Origin: Tricholoma matsutake
Taxonomy: Eukaryota; Basidiomycota; Agaricomycetes; Agaricales; Tricholomataceae
Reading direction: 5' to 3'
DNA length: 64,000 bases
NCBI GenBank assembly: GCA_026075535.2
Contig: AP026539.1
Span: 4,464,001-4,528,000 of the forward strand
The position numbers and the translations under genes are program-made. Positions within the stretch are counted from its first letter, which is position 1, and each line of letters starts with the position of its first letter. Below, one piece after another: positions 56,388-64,000 of the stretch. A model generated the notes under the pieces. It was not told where the DNA came from. It did no database searches and saw only the letters and a program-made list of their open reading frames with translations.

Positions 56388-58075
56388 CACTCAGATGAGT
56401 GCTGCAAACCCTTTATTTACTTATCTACTGTGTTTAGGTACTAATATACTTATTTTATTTGGGGGGAAGCAACGCCCCGAAGAAGGGGTAGCTTGTGGAA
56501 GCAGCATCTTATATATTAGTTGATATTTATTACTGCTTGGTTCCAGTAAACAAACATGAATGGCAACACACGACGTGTTCATGTTCATTTACTGGAACCA
56601 ATCAGTAATAAATATCAACTAATATATAAGATGCTGCTTCCACAAGCTACAGTTGCAGACAAACAAACATGACAATTTTGATATCTCGTGATCGGGATTT
56701 TTCTGGGACAAACTGACTTCAGATTTCGATTCAGCTTGTCAAAATATGTCAAAAAACCTATCTCCGAAGTTTTTCCCACAACATTTTAGGGTGGCCAAAT
56801 TTTTTGAGCAAAATTTCGCAACATTTTGCACCCCTTTTGAGGGATTTGAGCAGCAAAAATAGTTCATTCCCTAACTTGATCAATATGTAATTGATGGAAC
56901 TCTTTTAATAACTCTGTTTGGCAGCTTTTTGAGTTGTGCAATCCTTGCGTGAGATCAACATTCAACTTGAAGCTAGGTTTGAAGTTCAACTGTGTGTCAC
57001 ACAGGATTACTTTAATGATTAGTACATGCAAATGTTTTTATGCTCAAAATAATGGAATGTAAATCTACATTGCAGTGCTTACTATGTAGCAGGTAAATTT
57101 TGTTAGCCATGCCTGGTACTTTTAGGTTTCTATCTTATTTGACACAATCATTGCATGAACGATGCAGCATTAGAATGGCAAGGGTTTAAATGAGAGCAGT
57201 GAAAAATTGGTGATTGATTGGTAAAGCAAAAATGCAGAAAGAACAATAAAAAAATCATAGCAGTACATATTTGTGACATCAATGAGAAATCAGAGAATAA
57301 TCATTGAACAGCTGGATGTGAGAATGTGGCGGTGTTCAGGGATCAGGTGGTTCAGTTGCATTTGGGCATTTCTTTTCATTCAGCTATTTTTGGCTTATTT
57401 CCGACTCAGTGTATGTGATATTTCATCATCGCCTCAGTCATTTGGCTATGCACAAACACAATTTATTATTACTTAGTTCAGCTGTCACCACACACTTCAT
57501 AACTTAACAGACTTTCAACTACTGTTAATGTCACATGATTATTCCAAAGCATGTGACAGTTATTTTCCTCCTTTATAATGCCTTGTCAAAAATCTAGGCA
57601 CTTCCAGGAGCTTAGGAAGATGGAACAAAGTTGATTCCATAGGTTACTGGTAAAAATTTCCTTTTTTGGTGAAGTTTATTCTTTTTATTATGGGCGATCA
57701 ATTTGATGTAACCTCGAATTTATCACAGGATCGGATGCAGCTAATCAAAAGGAGTTGATTGCACTATTTTTCATGATTTTACCAATTTTTTTCAGGGGGC
57801 GGCCAAATTTTTGAGGTACCTAACCCAAATTTTTCGAAATAGGGAAATCGGCTCATAGAATTATCCTCGTTAGGCTCTATTCTACACGTTTTGACAATTT
57901 TTGAGGGCTCCAGATGTTTGTGCTGGCTTCCAAAATTGGGCCACCAAAAATTGTCATGTTTGTTTGTCCGCAACTGTACCCCTTCTTTGGGGCATCGCTC
58001 CCAAATAAAATAAGTATATTAGTACCTAAACACAGTAGATAAGTAAATAAAGGGTTTGCGGCACTCATCTGAGTG
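56388..58075. mobile_element. Element E, long terminal inverted repeats
   Basis: Arms of about 130 bp match in inverted orientation: CACTCAGATGAGTGC, then CAAACCCTTTATTTACTTATC and GACAAACAAACATGACAATTTT on the left, with the complementary order on the right (57947-58075). The interior (56700-57940) has no gene I can recognise. The left arm is interrupted by the 157-bp MITE. The flanking target duplication is unclear. Confidence 0.8.
56491..56647. mobile_element. 157-bp foldback MITE with TA target duplication
   Basis: It begins GCTTGTGGAAGCAGCATC and ends with the reverse complement; the arms pair over about 73 bp with three mismatched positions, leaving a small loop near 56565-56580. TA flanks both sides (56489-56490, 56648-56649). 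The other arm of element E reads GGGGTACAGTTGC continuously, which is the empty site. Confidence 0.92.
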
Positions 58076-58756
58076 CCAAAACTAGTAAATAAACACTAGC
58101 GACATGTAAGTAGCCTCTTGGTGATGGGTACCAGGCATGGATCATGGGTACCCTAAGTGTGACCAGTACCCAGTGAACCCACCTGAGGGGTACGGATTTC
58201 TCAGGGGTACAATAATTTGTACCCGTACCTGTACCCTCATATACCTGTCCTACTTACCTGCATGGGTCTGCATACCCATGTCATTCACTAGTATCCAGTG
58301 GTGTGGTGGCTGTGGGAGTCATTGTGCTGGACATTGAGGCGATAGGAGCAGCACGTCATGCCCTGATGGGCAGTGGTGTTCATAGTTATTGCTGTTGGAG
58401 GTGAAAATAGTTAGTTTGGTAAAGAAACAAGGAAAAAAGCTTACCTAGGGACCCAAATGACAATAGACAACATTTGAGCCAGTTTTGTGTGGTTTGTAGT
58501 CCTAGTTGTAGTTCTCCTATGTGGTGGCAAGCATTGGGGTCAGACTGTGGGTGTTGACAAGGCAGGGGTGGGGAAACAAGAAAGAAGCATACAAAAAACT
58601 TTACCTAAAGTATCAATGACAATAGAAGTCACAAATTTATGTGATGTGGTGGGCATTGGAGTTGAGGCTGTAGACCTGTGACCAATATCCATAAGTAGGA
58701 TGGTCACGTGCAAGTCCATATTTGGGGTTGTGCAACTATGCTCAGCCTACAGTTTT

Positions 58757-60852
58757 TAGGGAATGTCATGGGCTACCCTGCGGTTTTTCAGGGCAACCCG
58801 TGCCTGTACCCATCAAAACCTGTACCTGTACACAAGGGTATGGGTTCTGATAGGTATGGGTCATGGGTTGGGTATAACCCATGGGTATCAAAACCTGTAT
58901 GGGATCGAAACACATTAAAAGCGATCGTTGATCATTTATATGTTTACTAGGGCACGGCACGGGTAACCCTCGGGTATATTTTCTTATACCCCTACCCATA
59001 CCCATGAACACCGTACCCGCACGGGTAGGGGTACGGTGTTACCACGGGTTTCTGTGGGTTACCCATGGTTATTTGTGGGTTTCAGCATGAATATGTATTG
59101 TAATAATCTAATTACACTAAATTAATATACAGAAAGTGACCCCCCTCTCGCGTTTGGAGCGAGGGAGGGGGGTGGTGCCTGTAGTCACTGAGAACAGAAT
59201 GAGTAACCCCCCCGCTCACATTTGCAGCGAGAGAGGGGGGGGTGCTGCCTGTAGTCATCGATCCCTGTTTCCACCCCATGAGCAGTTGGGTCCTCGGGTC
59301 CTCCTCCTGGTCATCATTGTCATTCCACCTGCTATCCACCCCACGAGCAGTTGCTCATGAGGCTGGGGTGGGTGGTGTGCCATTGTGATGTGGCGGCATT
59401 GGCATGGGGTCATTCCATGTGAGCTCCTCGTTCCAAGGGAATTCCAAACTAGGAAATGAAAGAAACAAAATAGTTAGTTTATGAAAAAAAGAAACAAACT
59501 AAAAAAAAATTACCATGGGCCCAAACAATGCAATCACATCATTTGGGCCCAGGTGATGTGGCACTGTTGGGTGTGTGCCGTTAGCTGTTGTCGTCTGTCA
59601 TTATCAGTAGTTTAGAACCTGAAAAAGAAGAAACATAATCAGTTAGTTTACAAAAAACAAGAAATGAAACACAAGAAAACTTACTATAAGCCCAAACGAC
59701 GATTCGCATTGTTTGGGCCATGCTATGGTGGCAGTTGGATTGTCCTATAGTTTAGAATTAGATGTGTTGTGAGTATTCAACAAGGTCAGATGATTACTCA
59801 CCTGACCAAAATCTGGGTACCAGCATACCCACACATACCCGTAACACTGTGGAAAAGGGTATGGTGTTGCCTGGGCATGGCAATCCCATACCCGTACCCA
59901 TACCGGTGCATACCTGTGACCGGAAGCACATGGTGTTACCCATACCCGTGCCATGCCCTAATGTTTACACATATTTGTATGCTCACCACATCAACCACCA
60001 CTCTTGATGATGCTGCCACCCCCCAGTGAGCGGCCAAACCATTTTACAATGGTTTGGCCACCTCCTCCCTTCCTCCTACCCATAGAACCAACCACAGAAA
60101 TGGGTCCAAATGACATTATCATCATTTGGGCCCCTGGTAAGCTTTTTTATTTTTCAACTAACTTATATTTTTCGTGTCTTATAGGTTTTGATGTATAACA
60201 ATGAAATGACATCAGGATGATGGCAGCAGCCACTTATGGGACCATGAAAGCACCCCCAACCACTGCCATGAGCAACTGCTCATGGGGTGGGAATGGGTCC
60301 AACTACAAAACAGCAAGAGAACAGCACCACCGCCACCAAACAAAACAAAAATGGAATGGGGACGGAACAATGGGAGAGGAGGGGGAGACAATGAGGAGGA
60401 GGCAAGGCAAACAAAAAATGCCCAAGAGATGTCAAACGACATCTCTTGGGCCATTGGTAAGTTTTTTTTCCTTCTATTTCATTTTTTGTTACTAACAAAC
60501 ATTTTTAACTACCAACTAGAACTGCTGACCACACTGATGATGACAGGACAATGAAGCTGACCCAGCACTCACCCCACACTGCTGCAAGCCCCTGCTCACA
60601 GGGTGGATCGTGGGTACTCAACAATGACAACAATGTGGAGAGGGGAGGACGATGTCAATGACAACAAGGGGAAATAATTTATTCAATAGTTTACTAGTAT
60701 TTGGCCCAAGCCCTACATTCATGTACAAAACCTGCCGTGCCCACATCACAGGTGTGGGTTGGGCAAGGGTTACTAAACCCCAACCCATACCCATACCCTT
60801 ATGCACCCATGGTGTCTACCCGCATGGGTTTACAAACCTGTGACATTCCCTA
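58757..60852. mobile_element. N5, hAT-like non-autonomous element in the Helitron helicase gene
   Basis: A perfect 8-bp duplication ACAGTTTT lies at 58749-58756 and 60853-60860. The ends TAGGGAATGTCA and TGACATTCCCTA are perfect inverted repeats; TAGGG fits the hAT form. GGGTATGGGT-type iterons lie near both ends. The interior has palindromes at 60102-60133 and 60419-60453, each followed by an intron-like donor (60137, 60454), plus GAGCAACTGCTC and related hairpins (60268, 60583). N6 is nested within it. Removing N5 and one duplication restores the helicase frame. Confidence 0.9.
58948..59960. mobile_element. N6, hAT-like non-autonomous element nested in N5
   Basis: A perfect 8-bp duplication ATGTTTAC (58940-58947, 59961-59968) fits the hAT preference nTnnnnAn. 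Ends are TAGGGCACGGCACGGGTAAC and its degenerate complement. In reverse orientation it carries two GGGCCCAAAC...TTTGGGC palindromes (59516-59550, 59690-59719) with intron-like segments, and C-rich hairpins of the form CCCCCCTCTCGC...GCGAGGGAGGGGGG (59140-59240). Confidence 0.9.
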
Positions 60853-60860
60853 ACAGTTTT

Positions 60861-61808
60861 ACCACAGGCTTCTCCTGACAGCTGTCAAGGGCACAACATC
60901 ATATGAAGATCTTCACACTTTTCAGGGCAATGTTGCTCCCTCATTCAGTGAGGCATGTCTGGCACATGGGCTTTTGGAGGATGACCAAGAGTGGCTGCAG
61001 TGTTTGGAGGAAGCAAAGTCAATGGAAACAGGTCATCAGCTCTGCCAACTCTTTGTTACCATTCTTCATGACTGTGCACCCTCTGATCCTGCTCAGCTTT
61101 GGAACACTTACTGGCTTCACATTTGCGATGACCTGCAGTATCAGCTCCAGCACAACAACATCCATGTCAACCCTACCAATGAAGATGTGCAGGATTATGG
61201 CCTCTACTTGATCAATCAGTTTTTCTTATCCTCTGGCAAATATCTGAGCAAGGATTGGCCATACATGCCTCAGATCCCTCAGAATTGGAAAGCCAACCTT
61301 GGAAACTGGTTGATTGCAGAGCAGCACAGATATGATGTTGTGGAGCAGGCTGAGCTGGCTGCACAGAATATGGACACTTTCAATCCAGACCAGAGAGCTG
61401 TCTTTGAGGAGATCATGCATGCAGTCAACAACAGGACTGGCCAGACCTTCTTCCTCCATGGTACTGGTGGCACAGGCAAGACCTATGTGTACAACACTCT
61501 CTGCCATCAGCTTCATTCTCAGGGCAAGATTGTTCTCTGTATAGCATCATCTGGCATTGCTGCACTCTTGCTCAAAGGTGGCTCCACTTCTCATTCATGC
61601 CTCCAGTTCCCTCTCATCATCAATGAGTCATCCACCTGCTCTATCTCCAGAGGTTCAATTTGGGCAAAGCTGTTGCAGGAGACTGATTTGATCATTTGGG
61701 ATGAGGCACTCATGCAGCATCGTCATCTGCATGAAGCTGTCAACTGCACTCTGAAAGACATTCTCCAATCCAATCAACCCTTTGGTGGCATTCCTGTTGT
61801 ATTTGGGG
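60861..61808 (+). pseudogene. Helitron helicase fragment (PIF1-type)
   Basis: With the 32 bp left of N5 it reads SLQFYHRLLLTAVKGTTSYEDLHTF, ACLAHGLLEDDQEWLQCLEEA, then the helicase start NPDQRAVFEEI (61386), Walker A GTGGTGKT (61460) and Walker B IIWDEALMQH (61695). This is the C-terminal part of a RepHel-type Helitron protein. It stops at VVFGG (about 61808), where the remaining PIF1 motifs should follow, and continues in frame into Gypsy-2 sequence. The Rep nuclease half is absent. No internal stop occurs in the fragment, which is unusual in this window. Confidence 0.85.
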
Positions 61809-62456
61809 GTGGACGACATCCACGCATGGGATTTGAACCTCGCCAAACTCCCTCACACATCGAGACAGTGAATGAGTTCACAGAACACATGTGGGATAGC
61901 TTGGAGGAGGCAAAGGTGAAGGATGACATGGCATGCTTTTACAACCAATGCCATTCTCTGACCCCTCAGTACAAGGTTGGTGATTGAGTTTATCTTGACT
62001 CCAGTGACATCTCCACTATGTGTCCATCCAAGAAACTCGCTCATCGCTTCCTGGGACCTTTCCCCATCGTCAAGGGTGTTGGAACACATGCCTATTGTCT
62101 ATGCCTCCCAGCCTCCATGGCTCCACCCAGTCTTCCATGTTGTCAAACTCCTTCCAGCTCCCCCAGATCCATTCCCAGGACGCCATTCATGCCCACCACC
62201 ACCGCCTATAGTGATCAAGGGAGAACCCCAATACAAAGTCGAGTCAATCTTGGACAGCCAGTTGCATTGAGGAGAACTCCATTATTTGGTGCATTGGAAG
62301 GGTTATGGGTATGAGGAGAACTCATGGGTTGAAGAGTCCGATGTGAATGCCCCTCGGTTAGTCAAGGAATTCCACCAACGGCACACTGCTGCACCGCATC
62401 ACATTCAAGTCACTGACTTTGGTTGTATGCAATTTTGAATGCATCAGGGCAATGCA
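61809..62456 (+). pseudogene. Gypsy-2 integrase tail and chromodomain, copy 2
   Basis: Starts RHPRMGFEPRQTPSHIETVNEF in frame with the helicase, then DDMACFYNQCHSLTPQYKVGD, a TGA at 61985 and the same tail as 20110-20646 (KLAHRFLGPFPIVK, chromodomain GYGYEENSW). Frameshifts appear near 62100 and 62270. It ends close to the purine tract AGAGAGGGGG and the LTR. Confidence 0.85.
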
Positions 62457-62473
62457 TCTTAGAGAGGGGGTAA

Positions 62474-62908
62474 TGTAATGGGACTAGGGGGACTAGGGGG
62501 GGTGCCCTGTGTGTTTCTCCTATTTTTTACATTTGTTCTATATTTTTCCTCACTTCATTTCCTTCTATTCTTCATTTTCTATGATTTTTCCGGATTTTAT
62601 TACTAATTTCCCTTTCTATCATGTTTGTGCATGTTGACAGTTTTATATTTAGAGGTAGAGTACCCCTTCCAACATCTACCCCTTGGTATGATGTCATTTG
62701 GCGACCTTGATCTGCCTATCTCCACCTTTTCTATCTTTAGGTTATTATTTGATTTTTATTGTCTTCACATATACTGGGCATCGGCAAAGGGATCCTTAGA
62801 GTTTTCTCTTCTGATTTCCCTTTGCTAGATGTGCCCCCAATCCCTTTAATATGTAGTATAATTTTAACTTCAGATTTCCCTTTGCTAGAGGCTGAGGTTG
62901 CCCTTATA
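62474..62908 (+). repeat. Gypsy-2 3' LTR (copy 2)
   Basis: 435 bp, TGTAATGGGACTAGG to GTTGCCCTTATA. It is the longer version of 20658-21020 and keeps an 80-bp block that is missing there. Gypsy-4 RT sequence begins directly after it. Confidence 0.8.
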
Positions 62909-64000
62909 CTGGACCTCAAAGCACTAGTACAGGAGGTGCTACGGAGGCTAGCGGAGAATGATCTATTTTTAAAACCTGAGAGGTGTGTGTTCAGGGCAAG
63001 TGAGATTGAGTTCCTAGGATTATTGATCAGCCCTGACTGGATTAAAATGGATCTGATCAAGGTACAGGCGATCATTGATTGGCCTGCGCCCACCCATGTC
63101 AAGGAGGTTCAGGCCTTCTTGGGACTCACAAACTATTATTGTCACTTTGTGCATAATTTTTCTAAAATTGCTGCACCCTTACATAACCTTACACGAAAGG
63201 AAGTAGTGTGGGGTGGGGGGAGCAGCAGCAGACAGTGTTTGAGGAGTTGAAAAGGAAATTTGTGGAGGGACCAATATTAGCCCAGTTGATTTCACATGCC
63301 CCTTACGAGTGGAATCAGATGCATCCAACTTTGCTACTGGAGCGGTATTATCAATGCTGTGCAAAGATGACAAATGGCATCCTTGTCCATATTTGTTCTG
63401 AGGGTTGAATGATGTGGAAAGAAACTATGATGTGCATGACAAAGAGATGTTGGGAATAATACAAGCATTGGAGGCATGGAGACATTATTTGGAGGGATGT
63501 ACACATCAGATTGAGGTCTGGACGGATCATCAAAATCTGCAATACTTCATGTCAGCTAAAAAGCTTAACTGCTGGCAAGCGTGTTGGGTGTTATTCCTAT
63601 CACATTTAATTTTCACTTGGTCCACAAAGTGGGAAGCTTAATGAGGAAAGCAGATGCATTATCCAGATGTATTGGTCACAAAAGGGAGGTGGAGGAGGAC
63701 AATAAGAATGTTACCTTACTCAAACCCAAATACTTTTGCATTTGTGCTATGCATCAAGGGTATCTATTAATAGATAGCTCAGAAGCAGAAATGTTGTCTA
63801 AAATTAGACAATGTTCAGAAATGGACAATGAAGTAGTGGAAGCCATGAAAGCTCTGAAGGAAAAGAAGAAGGGTAAGATAAATGGGTTGAGGAGCAAGGG
63901 TTGGTATTATTCTGAGGAAAGGTGTATGTACCAAAGGATCAGGATTTGCGAAGGGAGATCATATGGTTACATCATAATACACTGACTGCCGGACACCCAG
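62909..64000 (+). pseudogene. Gypsy-4 pol fragment (RT end, RNase H, integrase start), runs off the window
   Basis: The plus strand reads LDLKALVQEVLRRLAENDLFLKPERCVF, IEFLGLLISPDWIKMD, VQAFLGLTNYYCHFVHNFSKIA (RT thumb, 62909-63190), then in shifted frames DASNFATGAVLS (63315), [31 protein letters not shown] (63400-63490), [10 protein letters not shown] (63525) and ADALSRCIGHKREVEEDN (RNase H, 63650), and IIWLHHNTLTAGHP, the start of an integrase zinc module, at 63960-64000. At least three frameshifts occur. It is a Tf/sushi-like chromovirus distinct from Gypsy-2 and Gypsy-3. Its 5' half was replaced or cut off by the Gypsy-2 LTR. Confidence 0.88.

Larger units (their letters stand above)
55748..58756. 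other. Composite of decayed non-autonomous DNA elements
   Basis: The flanks of element E carry the same cassette parts as N1-N6 in reverse orientation: a GGGCCCAAAAC...CATTTTGGGCCC palindrome at 56162-56199 beside an intron-like segment (56096-56160), another at 58447-58484, and GGGTACCC-type iterons at 56220-56380 and 58125-58300 in opposite orientation. It is probably one older element split by E. The outer boundaries cannot be fixed. No coding gene is present, except that 58725-58756 reads into the Helitron helicase. Confidence 0.5.

Noticed and set aside
59112..59360. Protein frames in the C/G-rich part of N6
   Set aside because: They are produced by CCCCCC/GGGGGG hairpins in a non-coding element.

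Overview
This window reads as a transposon graveyard from a filamentous basidiomycete, most likely a mushroom-forming Agaricomycete. The support is Gypsy and Copia retrotransposons with fungal-type domains, KDZ-associated (CxC5/CxC6-like) and Plavaka-like transposase remnants, a Helitron helicase fragment, and spliceosomal introns of fungal type (GTAAGT, CTAAC branch point, AG). Almost nothing looks like an active host gene. CpG is depleted nearly everywhere, and many reading frames are broken by TGA codons where CGA (Arg) would be expected.

Layout from left to right. 1-5351: truncated minus-strand Gypsy-1 copy A. 5352-8130: plus-strand Gypsy-2 gag/pol remnant; its 3' end and LTR reappear at 20110-21020. 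8131-20109: Gypsy-1 copy B (minus) with both LTRs, an antisense accessory gene (9166-10447), an embedded LTR fragment (12207-13596) and DNA element N1 (18191-19114). 21021-28000: Plavaka remnant split by DNA element N2 (21450-24033, itself holding N3), a coiled-coil transposon ORF, a mariner-like transposase tail and a TA-flanked MITE. 28184-30454: KDZ-associated gene. 30963-33536: an unnamed Cys-rich gene on the minus strand.

33564-40620: Copia-1 (minus) with 345-bp LTRs, target duplication GAGCC and DNA element N4 nested in pol. 40626-41525: remnant of another DNA element. 41530-43650: the only CpG-retaining island, holding a PD-(D/E)XK-like gene (minus) and a small unknown gene (plus). 44422-55742: Copia-2 (plus), target duplication CAGCC, interrupted by complete Gypsy-3 (minus, 46520-52394, target duplication CTCAG). 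55748-60852: nested non-autonomous DNA elements, including a TA-flanked foldback MITE inside a terminal inverted repeat, and N6 within N5 within a Helitron helicase gene. 60861-61808: the rest of that helicase, fused in frame to a Gypsy-2 integrase tail and 3' LTR (to 62908). 62909-64000: Gypsy-4 RT/RNase H/integrase fragment leaving the window.

The genes do not form a pathway; the story is repeated nesting followed by CpG decay. In all three complete LTR pairs every one of the 19 substitutions lies at a CpG site. The most unusual structure is a set of hAT-like non-autonomous elements with unrelated termini but the same internal cassette: a GGCCCAAA...TTTGGGCC palindrome at an intron-like donor, and GAGCA-NN-TGCTC hairpins. 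Two of these elements also carry tRNA-like A-box/B-box modules.
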